Below the pieces are notes generated by a model, which was not told where the DNA came from, ran no database searches, and was given only the letters and a program-made list of their open reading frames with translations. Both the position numbers and the translations under genes were made by a program. Source: Methanoculleus bourgensis MS2 (lineage in GTDB: Archaea > Halobacteriota > Methanomicrobia > Methanomicrobiales > Methanoculleaceae). Taken from it: a stretch of 64,000 bases of DNA. Positions 36,713 to 45,176 of the stretch are shown here, piece by piece. Each line of letters starts with the position of its first letter. Positions within the stretch are counted from its first letter, which is position 1. The stretch spans positions 2,542,001-2,606,000 of the forward strand of contig NC_018227.2 of assembly GCF_000304355.2 (NCBI RefSeq), read 5' to 3'.

Positions 36713-36848
36713 GGTATGGTCTTTGACGCTATTTCTCAGTATACACTTATAAGGAGAACCTGGCTCCAAAGAGACGGGAGACAGTACAACATTATCGTGA
36801 ATATTCACCGCCCGACTTCGGCCCGGTCACCGGGAGGGCTCTCCTCGC

Positions 36849-38318
36849 TCATTCGGTATGCTCGAAGTCGATGAAGCCCCTGTACGGGTCGGTCGCCATC
36901 AGCCGGACACGCACCCTCTGGCCGACCCGCAGACCCCCCTCGCCCAGCACGACCCTTCCTTCGGCCGGCGGGTCGATCAGCCTGACGTACGTCCCCTTCT
37001 CTGAGGCACCGGTGACGAACGCCGCAAACGAGTCGCCTATCCTATCCCGGAGCAGGACCGCGGCCGCAGCCTTCCTGACGAATCGCTCGACCTTCTGGGA
37101 CGCCTTCTCGCGGTCGGTCATCCGGAGGGCGAGGTCGTCGAGTTCGGAGGGGGCATAGGGAGGGTAGCGCCCTCCGTCGATGACCGATTTAATCAATCGC
37201 TGGATGATGAGGTCGACGTAGCGCCGGTTCGGGGCGGTGCCGTGGGTGTAGTCGGTGACGGCGAGGGCGAAGTGGCCGACCGGCTCGTCGCCCGGCCGGA
37301 ACGCCACGTACTCACCTGCTCCCATCAGTTTCACCACGGTCAGGGAGAGGTCGGGGAAGCGGTCGGGGTCGGCCGCCTTCTGCCGGATGAGGAACCGGGT
37401 GAGCGCCTCCGCGTCCGGTGTAGCGGGCAGGGCCTCGCCGTGTTCCGCCGCCTCTCTCACGATACCATCCCAGTTCTTTGGTGTGCGGACGACCCGGTGG
37501 ATCATGGGAAGACCGGCGTCACCTAAGAATGCGGTTATGCTGCCGTTGGCCGCGACCATGAACTCCTCGATCAGGCATCGCGCGAGGTTCTGCTGCTGGA
37601 CGACGAGACCCAGGACCCGGCCGTCCGCCACGACCGGTTCTGCCTCGATCGTCTCGAGGGCAAGCGCTCCCTGTTCTGTCCGGCGCTTCTTCATGCGCAT
37701 GGCAGCCTCATGTTGGAGGAGAACCTGCTCCGCGAGGCCCGGTGTCTCCCCGACCGTCCTGGGGATGGAGGCGGTCCCCTCCAGCCAGTCGCCGACCTCC
37801 TCGTAGACGAGTTTTGCCCGGTTCCTGACGATCGCCCGGTAGATGTCTCCGGGCCTTGTGCTCCCATCCGGGAGGACAGTGTACTCGATGACGATCGCCA
37901 TGTGGTCCTGGCCGGGCAGGAGCGAGGTGAGGCCCGCAGAGAGGCGGTCGGGGAGCATCGGGAAGGTCTCGACGCCAGTGTAGACCGAGGTCCCGTTATG
38001 GCCGGCGTGCCGGTCTGTCTCTGATCCCTTAGGAACGTAGAGGTCGACGTCGGCGATCGCAACCCGAACCCGGATCTCTCCGTTCGGCCTTTCTTCGCAG
38101 ACTTCGATCTGGTCGAGGTCCCGTGAATCATGGTTATCGATCGACGACCAGAGGAGCGACCGGAGATCGCAGGGGTCGCCTGGGGTGCCCGGGATTACTT
38201 TCGCGGCAAGAGCGCCGACTTCCCGAACGACGGGCGCCGGGAATGCCGGGATGAAGCCGTACTGATCCATCGCTGCCCATGCGATGGCGTTCAGGTCGAC
38301 ATGGGGATAGTTCTGCAT
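36849..38318 (-). CDS. RNase II/R-family (RNB-domain) exoribonuclease
   Basis: A 489-residue RNB protein. The catalytic Asp cluster is in DLRSLLWSSIDNHDSRDLDQ, matching the family DLR...IDPxDARDxDD pattern with Asn-His for Pro-Glu. Later blocks are AIADVDLYVPKGSE, FPMLPDRLS, EEFMVAANG and VRTPKNW, with a C-terminal S1-like strand set (GTYVRLIDPPAEGRVVL). N-terminal cold-shock domains are absent. It is expected to degrade RNA 3' to 5'. The start at 38318 is chosen because the ATG at 38345 overlaps the TATA box; a leaderless mRNA is likely. Confidence 0.87.
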   Translation of the reverse strand: MQNYPHVDLNAIAWAAMDQYGFIPAFPAPVVREVGALAAKVIPGTPGDPCDLRSLLWSSIDNHDSRDLDQIEVCEERPNGEIRVRVAIADVDLYVPKGSETDRHAGHNGTSVYTGVETFPMLPDRLSAGLTSLLPGQDHMAIVIEYTVLPDGSTRPGDIYRAIVRNRAKLVYEEVGDWLEGTASIPRTVGETPGLAEQVLLQHEAAMRMKKRRTEQGALALETIEAEPVVADGRVLGLVVQQQNLARCLIEEFMVAANGSITAFLGDAGLPMIHRVVRTPKNWDGIVREAAEHGEALPATPDAEALTRFLIRQKAADPDRFPDLSLTVVKLMGAGEYVAFRPGDEPVGHFALAVTDYTHGTAPNRRYVDLIIQRLIKSVIDGGRYPPYAPSELDDLALRMTDREKASQKVERFVRKAAAAVLLRDRIGDSFAAFVTGASEKGTYVRLIDPPAEGRVVLGEGGLRVGQRVRVRLMATDPYRGFIDFEHTE

Positions 38319-38343
38319 CTCTGTGAGAGATTTACCTGGGGGC

Positions 38344-38352
38344 ATATAAATA
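38344..38352 (-). promoter_or_regulatory. TATA box for RNB gene
   Basis: Minus-strand TATTTATAT, centred about 30 bases before the ATG at 38318, giving a leaderless transcript. Confidence 0.6.
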
Positions 38353-38412
38353 GCCCGGGAACGTGAGGCCCTCCGGGAGAGGCGGTCTGCTGCTTTATGA
38401 GCCTCTCCGGCG

Positions 38413-39092
38413 TCAGGGCTGCGGAGTGCCCCGGAGGTGCAGAGACTGTGGACGGTGGAGCGCTCTCCGGCGCTGATCGCTATCGACCGGCCATCTGTCG
38501 TCCTTTTCCCACCAGACCGCTGCAGTCGGCCGTACGGTTGTCTCGACGTACTCCCCGGTTTCGTTCCGGGAGAGCGCCCGGTCGAAGTAGTCCAGGACCG
38601 CCGAGAGGTCCGCGAGATCGGGACTGTGCATCGCCGCCCAGGTCCGGGCGGCCTCTTCAGGGGAGTCGTAGAACCCGATGGAGAACGCCGCGACAGCGAC
38701 GTCGTGTGGCTCGATATCCCTGCCGATCACGGCGTCCTCCCAGCGCAGCCGGACGCAGGAGTAGTTCGTGCACCCCTCCGCCGCCATCCGCTCCCGGAGG
38801 ACGGAGAGCATGCCCCCGTGGGATCGAGGGCCGTGACGTAGGCGGCGGTCCGGGCAATCGGCACAGCAAGCCTTCCCGTCCCCGCACCCACATCGAGCAC
38901 GGTCTCGCCGGCCGCGAGATCCAGGATCGCAAGTTCCTGTTCCGTCGCGCGCTTCTCGCCGCGGGTGGCCCGCCGGTAGGCGGCGGCGCGTTTGTTCCAG
39001 ACGGCGGCGGGATCGCGGATTTTCTCGATATGTTCGGGCGAACGTATGTGAATCGCCTTCCAAAGCTCGTTCCAGTCGATGATCCGGTGCAT
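38413..39092 (-). pseudogene. Broken SAM methyltransferase (frameshift plus internal deletion)
   Basis: The 5' part, from the ATG at 39092, encodes DWNELWKAI and motif I ETVLDVGAGTGRLAVPIA up to VTALDP. The sequence then changes frame near 38815-38825 and resumes as GGMLSVLRERMAAEGCTNYS. After AAFSIGFYD it jumps straight to SPEEAARTWAAMHS, so roughly 65-75 residues present in the intact relative (29177) between these points are missing. It ends PTAAVWWEKDDRWP plus unrelated residues. Two independent lesions make a pseudogene more likely than a sequencing error. Confidence 0.8.
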
Positions 39093-39397
39093 AGGTCTTC
39101 CCCTCTTTTCAGTCGTAATATACGGTCTAATCGTTCATGGGATGGACCCCTGGCTCAGTTTCTTCCCTGCCCGGGCAGGCGTTAAGGGTGTGAATCAGCC
39201 ATTGCCAGGGTCGCCTGTGTAAACCGGCAGGGGAATTTTTCTCTGCGTTCCGGATGGAAGCTTCTTCATTTAAAGTTTCTGCCCGTTCTGCGCTCGTTAA
39301 AACCCGGCGATGCCAGATCAGTTCCCGATAATTTTCTATTACGTCAAATCTTGGTTGTCGCAACTATGGTGTCTCATGAGCGCCGTACCCCCCTATA
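39093..39397. other. Gene-free spacer
   Basis: About 300 bases between the broken methyltransferase and the transposase remnant. It becomes AT-rich towards 39320-39350. I see no gene or clear terminal repeat. Confidence 0.4.
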
Positions 39398-39871
39398 ATG
39401 AAAAAGTATGTCGTGACTCTTACCTGCGACGAACGTGACGCACTTTCAGCGATTATCTCAAAAGGCAGACATTCATCGCAGAAAGTGATCAACGCCCTCA
39501 TTCTCCTTGGGTGCGATGAAGGCGAGTACCAAACATGCTATTCGACGAATGAAGAACTTTCCCGGGTGCTCAACATCAGCATGCGGAAGATCAGCCGGGT
39601 TAAGAAACGGTTTATCATGGGAGGTTTTGCAGAGGCTCTGGCCGGGAAAAATCCGGATCGTGACCACAATAAAAAAATTGATGCCGATTTCGAGGCAAAA
39701 CTCATTGCGTTGTATTGCAGTGAACCTCCTCCGGGTTACTCCCGCTGGTCACTACGTTTATTGGCCGACAAGGTTGTCGAACTTCAGTATATCGATTCTA
39801 TCTCCCATGAAAGCGTCCGCCAGATTTTGAAAAAAACGAATTCGAGTCCCCGAGAGCCCCGGTTTAAGTGA
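39398..39871 (+). pseudogene. Truncated IS630-family transposase (N-terminal part)
   Basis: A 157-residue frame with the helix-turn-helix N-terminus of IS630 transposases: YVVTLTCDERDALSAIISKG, STNEELSRVLNISMRKISRVKKRF, and PPPGYSRWSLRLLADKVVEL, ISHESVRQILKKT. It stops at that point, before the DDE catalytic domain. In a shifted frame the next bases read SPEQNGNIV, close to the usual IPPEQNGEFV junction, then homology ends near 39910. The element is therefore dead. Its lower GC sets it off from its neighbours. Confidence 0.8.
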
Positions 39872-39910
39872 TGTCTCCGGAGCAGAACGGCAATATCGTT
39901 GACCGGCCCG

Positions 39911-40348
39911 TATCAGGTGGCAAATATATCGCTCCGGCAGCGGATAATCTGAACCCCCCTGCAACCAGGGTCTTGCTCGAAGAGTTACTCGTATCGATAC
40001 AATCCGGGGCAGATAGAAGTGTGGGTGATGTCGGGGAATGGAATGACGGCTCATCTAAATTGATGATTTATGGCAGGCGATGCTCGGGGAGGAAGTGTCA
40101 TGTTGCTATGCGACGTTTTGTTTTTGACAATGTGCCGAATCTATTGTCCGTATTCTCTCGACCAGTTAATTTATTATATTTAACCCATTTTCCCCGCATA
40201 TATACCTGCACCCTCTTTTTCAAAACGATCGTAATTTAGCTTTTTTTAGTGTTATACCCATTCTTTATCTCGCGAAGGATCCCGCCAATTCCACCGTTCC
40301 GACACCTCGTGCAGAAGAAAAATGGATACCTATATTAGTAATAATGCG
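39911..40348. other. AT-rich gene-free spacer
   Basis: About 440 bases between the transposase remnant and the PGF-type gene. The open frame from 39868 to 40239 has only its first dozen codons related to the transposase; the rest looks random. Base composition is lower in GC than the flanks. Confidence 0.4.
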
Positions 40349-40378
40349 TTTAAGTAAAATACAAATATATTACTTGAA
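40349..40378. promoter_or_regulatory. Inverted-repeat operator candidate before surface-protein/ABC operon
   Basis: Arms TTTAAGTAA (40349-40357) and TTACTTGAA (40370-40378) match at 8 of 9 positions, with an AT-only-but-one centre AATACAAATATA that itself contains a TATA-like word. It lies 29 bases before the GTG at 40407. A metal- or nutrient-responsive repressor binding here would control the transporter genes. Confidence 0.5.
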
Positions 40379-40406
40379 CAAACCATTAAATTCGGAGGTA
40401 CATGTT

Positions 40407-41498
40407 GTGAATAAACATGATTTTTGGCTGAAATCTTTTCTGATCTCCTGCCTGTGTATCATACTGTGTATCGTCCCGGCAGCGGCTGAAGACGTTACCG
40501 TGGAACGAACTCTTTCTGCTACAGATATTGCGCAAGGCAACACCCTGGATGTGACGCTCTTCGTCGAAGGAATTCTGGCCGGCGGAGTTGTGGAGACGAT
40601 CCCTGACGGGTTTGTCTTTGCCGGGACAGATCATCCGGCAGACAGGTACGGCACTTCCGGGCAGAAAGTCTTGTTCTCGGTGATCGGTGAGAACGAGATC
40701 GTCTATCGCGTGCAGGCCCGGACGGCTGGCACCGGGACCTTTTCCGGGGCCTGGGATGACATCGTCAACATGACGAACGGCACGATCCCCGAGAGCCAGG
40801 TCACGGTCAGCCAGCCAGACCGGGGTAATTCCGGTGATGACGGCGGCAGCTCGTCGGGCGCGGCCACGACGACCGCCTCGGCTGAAGATACAGGGGAGAG
40901 ACAGGTCATCCTGATCGAAGAACAGGAGATCACAGAGATGGTCGTCTCCGGCACTGAGCTCCCTGATGACCTGAGCGCCTCCTGTCATCAGATCGATCTG
41001 CCCGCGACGGTCCCGACGGCGCCCGGAGAGGTCTACAGTTACTACAATATCACCATTCCTGCCGTGAACGGGTCTATCGAGGGCGTGGTGATCCGTTTCA
41101 GCGTCCCGGTGGACTGGGTGGAGAACCAGACCTTCAGCGCCGCCGAAGTCTCCCTGTACCGGTATGAGGACGGCTGGACCTCCCTCAACACAACCCTGAC
41201 CGGAACGGCGAACGGTTCATACACCTTTGAGGCCGAATCCCCGGGATGTTCCATCTTTGCAATCTCAGGAAAAGAGATGGATGAGGTCGCGGCCACGTCA
41301 GTCCCGACCACGCAGCCGACCACCGCTGCCACGCCGAAGGCGCAGGACACGCTGGCTGCGAGTGCAACGGGAGAGGAGAACGAGCCCGACAAAACTTCGG
41401 TCCTTCCTCTTCTCGGCGGCCTTGCAGTAGTTGTGATCGTGATCGGTGCCGGCGCCTGGTATCTCTACCGTGGACGCGACACAAAGAAGGAGGAGTGA
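40407..41498 (+). CDS. PGF-pre-PGF-type surface protein with stalk and C-terminal anchor
   Basis: A 363-residue exported protein. The GTG at 40407 follows GGAGGT by seven bases, which fixes the start. A signal peptide spans about residues 8-28 (SFLISCLCIILCIVPAAA). A beta-rich domain with few motifs follows, then a PGF-pre-PGF-like domain (VSLYRYEDGWTSLNTTLTG, ESPGCSIFAISG). Next is a Thr/Pro/Ala stalk and a final membrane helix (LLGGLAVVVIVIGAGAWYLY) with a basic tail. It ends 3 bases before the ABC binding-protein gene, so it probably acts with that transporter at the cell surface. Confidence 0.75.
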   Translation: MNKHDFWLKSFLISCLCIILCIVPAAAEDVTVERTLSATDIAQGNTLDVTLFVEGILAGGVVETIPDGFVFAGTDHPADRYGTSGQKVLFSVIGENEIVYRVQARTAGTGTFSGAWDDIVNMTNGTIPESQVTVSQPDRGNSGDDGGSSSGAATTTASAEDTGERQVILIEEQEITEMVVSGTELPDDLSASCHQIDLPATVPTAPGEVYSYYNITIPAVNGSIEGVVIRFSVPVDWVENQTFSAAEVSLYRYEDGWTSLNTTLTGTANGSYTFEAESPGCSIFAISGKEMDEVAATSVPTTQPTTAATPKAQDTLAASATGEENEPDKTSVLPLLGGLAVVVIVIGAGAWYLYRGRDTKKEE

Positions 41499-41501
41499 AC
41501 A

Positions 41502-43280
41502 ATGATAGATAGAAGGAAACCAGGCATTATTCTGCTGTGTTGTGCCGTCTTCTTCCTCGCCTGCTGCGTGCCGGCCTCCGCCGCCGTCCCAGGCGACACT
41601 GACGGTGACACTCTCGTCTCGGAGGGAGAACTCTCAACGGCGATCCAGGGCTACCTGAACGCCACGTATGCAGGCGGCAGCGGCGGCCTCGATCGGGCCG
41701 CTCTCTCTCTTGCCGCCCATAACACCCTGAACATCCCGTACGGCCAGATCGTCGTTGCGGTCAGCGGCGAACGCGATCTCCTGCAACCGGCGTATATCGA
41801 CGCGAAAGGCGTCCCGGAAGGCTCCCTTATCTATGAAGGGCTCGTAACCAGAACGCGCGACAAGGGCCATATCGGCTGGCTTGCGACATCCTGGGAGTCC
41901 TCGGCCGACGGGACGACCTGGACATTCCATATCCCCGAAGGAGCGACCTGGCACGACGGCGAACCGGTCACTGCGAGCGATGTGGTCTTCTCATACGACT
42001 ACCTCAAGGAAAAAGGTCTCAAGAACAGTGGCGTCCTGAAGCACGTCACCTCGGTAGAACCTCTCGACGACACCACGGTGGTCTATTACTGCGACTGCTG
42101 CATGCCCCTTTTCCCCGACATCCTCTCGACCGGGCCGGGCGTTGCGATCTTCCCCGAACATATCTGGTCGGCCATTGAGAACCCGGCCAAGCAATCGGAT
42201 CCTGAGTACATCGGTTCAGGCCCCTTCAAGTACGTCTCGAGCGTCTCCGGGGATTCCTACAAACTGGAGGCATACCGGAACTATCACGGGACGCTGCCCT
42301 ACGTCGATAAGGTCGTGCGGAAACTCTACTCCTCTCAGGACACCCAGATCCTCGTCCTGAAGCAAGGCAAAGTCGACTACGTCTACGATCTGGCTCCTGC
42401 CACCGCCCGCTCGCTCCAGAGCGAGAAGGGGATCGGCGTGACGCAGATTCCGGCGGGAGGGAAGGCTTACGAAGTCGCTTTCACCTGTGACGTCTATCCG
42501 GCAAACATCACGGGGTTCAGGCAGGCCCTCAGCCACGCGGTGAACCGGGACAGAATGTGCGGTCAAATCGACAGCCTTGCGACCGAGCCGACCGATACGG
42601 TCTTCCTGGTCCCCTCCCTTGCAGGCGACCAGGTGAACGAGGACACAAACGGCCTGTATGATTACGACCTTGACAAGGCAAAGAAGATGCTTGCCGACGC
42701 CGGTTTCACCCTGAAGACCGAAGGCGGGAAGAACGTCCTGTACGGGCCCGACAACACGCCGGTCACAATCACCATCCCACTCGGCGACAAGGCGTCGATC
42801 AACAAGGTCGACGAAAAGATTGTCCTGGTCCTGAAGGAAGACTGGGATGCCGAACTCGGTATCCGGATCGAGGTCGAGAACCTCCAGGCCGACTCCTCTG
42901 CGTACAAAAAGCGAATCGGCGAGACCGCTGTCCACTTCGACGGTATGCCCGGTTTCTTCCACGACGACATCAGCCGCCTAGATAATTTCCAGAAGAGTCC
43001 GCGCGGCCATAACTACTACCACTTCGACAATGCCACCTTCAACGATCTGATCGACGAACTCAGCAATACCATGGACGCCGTAGAGAGGCAGGCGATCGGA
43101 GACGAGCTTCAGGTGATCCTCTCCGAGCAGGTTCCCTGTATCCCGGTCTGTTCGATGGATTCCTTCAACGCCTACCGTTCTGACCGGTTTGCCGGCTTCG
43201 ATGATCTAATCCTCGAAGGCGGCGGCGACATCAACATCCTCTCGCACATCAAGCCGGCAAGTACGGAGGTGAACAGGTAG
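41502..43280 (+). CDS. ABC transporter substrate-binding protein, peptide/nickel family
   Basis: A 592-residue SBP_bac_5 protein. After a signal peptide (IILLCCAVFFLACCVPASA) it has an EF-hand/dockerin-like segment, GDTDGDTLVSEGELSTAIQGYL (spans the Cys-free residues 30-51; written here only as GDTDGD...EGELS), unusual for this family. The family core includes GLVTRTRD, TWTFHIPEGATWHDGEPVTA and VSRDRM-like NRDRMCGQ. An odd CDCC run follows YY near residue 188. The ligand could be a peptide, nickel chelate or other small molecule; none can be assigned. A hairpin-T terminator follows. Confidence 0.85.
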   Translation: MIDRRKPGIILLCCAVFFLACCVPASAAVPGDTDGDTLVSEGELSTAIQGYLNATYAGGSGGLDRAALSLAAHNTLNIPYGQIVVAVSGERDLLQPAYIDAKGVPEGSLIYEGLVTRTRDKGHIGWLATSWESSADGTTWTFHIPEGATWHDGEPVTASDVVFSYDYLKEKGLKNSGVLKHVTSVEPLDDTTVVYYCDCCMPLFPDILSTGPGVAIFPEHIWSAIENPAKQSDPEYIGSGPFKYVSSVSGDSYKLEAYRNYHGTLPYVDKVVRKLYSSQDTQILVLKQGKVDYVYDLAPATARSLQSEKGIGVTQIPAGGKAYEVAFTCDVYPANITGFRQALSHAVNRDRMCGQIDSLATEPTDTVFLVPSLAGDQVNEDTNGLYDYDLDKAKKMLADAGFTLKTEGGKNVLYGPDNTPVTITIPLGDKASINKVDEKIVLVLKEDWDAELGIRIEVENLQADSSAYKKRIGETAVHFDGMPGFFHDDISRLDNFQKSPRGHNYYHFDNATFNDLIDELSNTMDAVERQAIGDELQVILSEQVPCIPVCSMDSFNAYRSDRFAGFDDLILEGGGDINILSHIKPASTEVNR

Positions 43281-43303
43281 ATTCGCGACGCCAGAGGGTT
43301 TGA

Positions 43304-43336
43304 GAGAGGCTTCATAGGACCTCTCCCCCTCTTTTT
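43304..43336 (+). terminator. Hairpin plus T-tract between binding protein and permease genes
   Basis: Arms GAGAGG (43304-43309) and CCTCTC (43320-43325) with a 10-base loop, then CCCCTCTTTTT. It lies 24 bases after the binding-protein stop and 43 before the permease start. Partial read-through would give more binding protein than permease. Confidence 0.65.
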
Positions 43337-43378
43337 GCACATCCCGGACGGGGATGTGCCTGCGTCAGACCGACGACC

Positions 43379-44365
43379 ATGAGAGCGGCATATCTTCTGC
43401 GAAGGCTCCTGTACTCAGCGGTGGCCTTCGGCATCAGCGTCACCATCATGTTTGTCATCCTCCGCCTCATGCCGGGGGACTACATCACCCTGTACCTGGA
43501 GGGGATCTACGTCATCGCGCCGCCTGAAGTCGTCCAGGCGTACAACCAGGCTTATGGCCTGGACCGTCCTCTCATCGACCAGTATTTCAGTTATTTTCTC
43601 GGGATACTCCAGGGAGACTGGGGCTATTCCCTGAGTTACAGCCGTCCGGTTCTGGATGTGATCTCTGAGAAACTGGTCTGGACCCTCGTGATCCTCCTCC
43701 CGGCGACAATCCTCTCCATCATCGCCGGCATTGCGATCGGGGCGTATTCCGGGTGGAAACGAGGCTCAAAGGTCGACGTCGCTCTCCTGAACGGGATGAT
43801 CTTTCTCCGGGCGATCCCCTCATACTGGCTCGCTCTCATGATCCTCCTCGTCTTCGCCTTTTATCTTGATCTTTTCCCGCTCGGTGGCTACGTGAGCCTC
43901 AGCGCCCTCGACACCGGGATCGACCCCCTCGACGTGCTGAACCATGCTGCCCTGCCAATCTTCACACTCTTCCTCTTCTCGGTGACCGGGACATACTACC
44001 TGATGCGGAACTCGATGCTCATGACGGCCGGCGAAGACTACATCGTCACGGCCCGGGCGAAGGGCCTCGATGATATGACGATTCTCCGGAGGCACGCCCT
44101 GAAGAACGCCATGCTCCCGATGGTGACAAGGGTCGCCCTCCAGTGTGCCGGGATGCTCACCGGGAGTATCTTTGTCGAGACGATCTTCTCCTGGCCGGGT
44201 ATCGGAATGCTCACCTTTGAGGCCCTTCAGGTCCGCGACCTCCCCTTGCTCCAGGGGATCCTGCTGATGGACACGCTCATCGTTATCGTGGCGAACATCG
44301 GCGCCGACATGATCTACCCGTTCATCGATCCACGCGTGGAGGTGGGGAACGATGCCCGGGCGTAA
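43379..44365 (+). CDS. ABC transporter permease, DppB/NikB type
   Basis: A 328-residue permease with about six membrane helices. The family N-terminus is YLLRRLLYSAVAFGISVTIM and RLMPGDYITLY; the coupling EAA loop is DYIVTARAKGLDDMTILRRHALKNAMLP. It forms the membrane channel together with the next gene, whose ATG overlaps its end by 14 bases. Confidence 0.92.
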   Translation: MRAAYLLRRLLYSAVAFGISVTIMFVILRLMPGDYITLYLEGIYVIAPPEVVQAYNQAYGLDRPLIDQYFSYFLGILQGDWGYSLSYSRPVLDVISEKLVWTLVILLPATILSIIAGIAIGAYSGWKRGSKVDVALLNGMIFLRAIPSYWLALMILLVFAFYLDLFPLGGYVSLSALDTGIDPLDVLNHAALPIFTLFLFSVTGTYYLMRNSMLMTAGEDYIVTARAKGLDDMTILRRHALKNAMLPMVTRVALQCAGMLTGSIFVETIFSWPGIGMLTFEALQVRDLPLLQGILLMDTLIVIVANIGADMIYPFIDPRVEVGNDARA

Positions 44366-45176
44366 CACCGCCCTGTACCTCAGCCTCGGCGTCGTCCTCG
44401 CGTACTGTGCGGTCGCCCTCTCTGCGCCGGTGATCGCGCCGTTCGATCCCTTCGTGATCTCGGGGCCGCCCCTCGCCCCCCCTGACGCCACGCACCTCCT
44501 TGGGACAAACGACCTTTCCCAGGATATCTTCAGCAGGCTGATCTGGGGCACGAGGGCGACCATGGTCCTCGGCTTCCTTGGTGCCGTGGTCTCGGTCGTC
44601 ATGGGTACGGCCGTTGGTATCGTTGCCGGGTACTATGGCGGCAGGGTCGACGAGGCCGTCATGCGTTTTCTCGACGTGATGATGACCATTCCGTTCTTCC
44701 CCCTTCTGCTCGTCCTCACGATCTTCTTCAGACCGGGGATCTACGTGACTGCCGTGATCATGGGGCTCCTCGGCGGTCTCGGCAGCGTGCGGATCATCAG
44801 GTCTCAGGTCCTCTCTCTTGCCGTTGCTGATTTTGTCGTCGGAACAAAGGCGCTCGGTGCCCGGGACGGTTATATCATGGCGCGGCATATCCTCCCAAAC
44901 GTCCTCCCTCTTGTCGGCGTGAAGTTCGTCACGTCGGCTCAGCATTTCATGCTTGTCGGGATAGGTCTTGGTTTTCTCGGGATGGGGGACCCGAATGTCG
45001 TGGACTGGGGGCAGATGATCGAGAGGGCAAGCAAGAACGGGGGCATCGTCCTGGGTCTCTGGTGGTGGCTGATCCCGCCGGGCCTGGCGGTGACGGTTAT
45101 CTCCCTTGCCCTTGCGTGGTTTGCCTATGCCTGTGAGGAGCGAATCAATCCACGTTTCCAGGTGATGCGGGTATGA
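44352..45176 (+). CDS. ABC transporter permease, DppC/NikC type
   Basis: A 274-residue second permease. It has one N-terminal helix, the segment HLLGTNDLSQDIFSRLIWGTR typical of DppC (the D-x-x-GRDxxSR block; here QDIFSR), and the EAA loop DFVVGTKALGARDGYIMARHILPN. It ends with the LGxxxQDWG-like PNVVDWGQMI. Overlaps of 14 bases upstream and 4 bases downstream tie the operon together. Confidence 0.92.
   Translation: MPGRNTALYLSLGVVLAYCAVALSAPVIAPFDPFVISGPPLAPPDATHLLGTNDLSQDIFSRLIWGTRATMVLGFLGAVVSVVMGTAVGIVAGYYGGRVDEAVMRFLDVMMTIPFFPLLLVLTIFFRPGIYVTAVIMGLLGGLGSVRIIRSQVLSLAVADFVVGTKALGARDGYIMARHILPNVLPLVGVKFVTSAQHFMLVGIGLGFLGMGDPNVVDWGQMIERASKNGGIVLGLWWWLIPPGLAVTVISLALAWFAYACEERINPRFQVMRV

Noticed and set aside
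39868-40239. A separate 123-codon gene after the transposase
   Set aside because: Only its first codons relate to the IS630 transposase in a shifted frame; the rest looks like non-coding AT-rich sequence.
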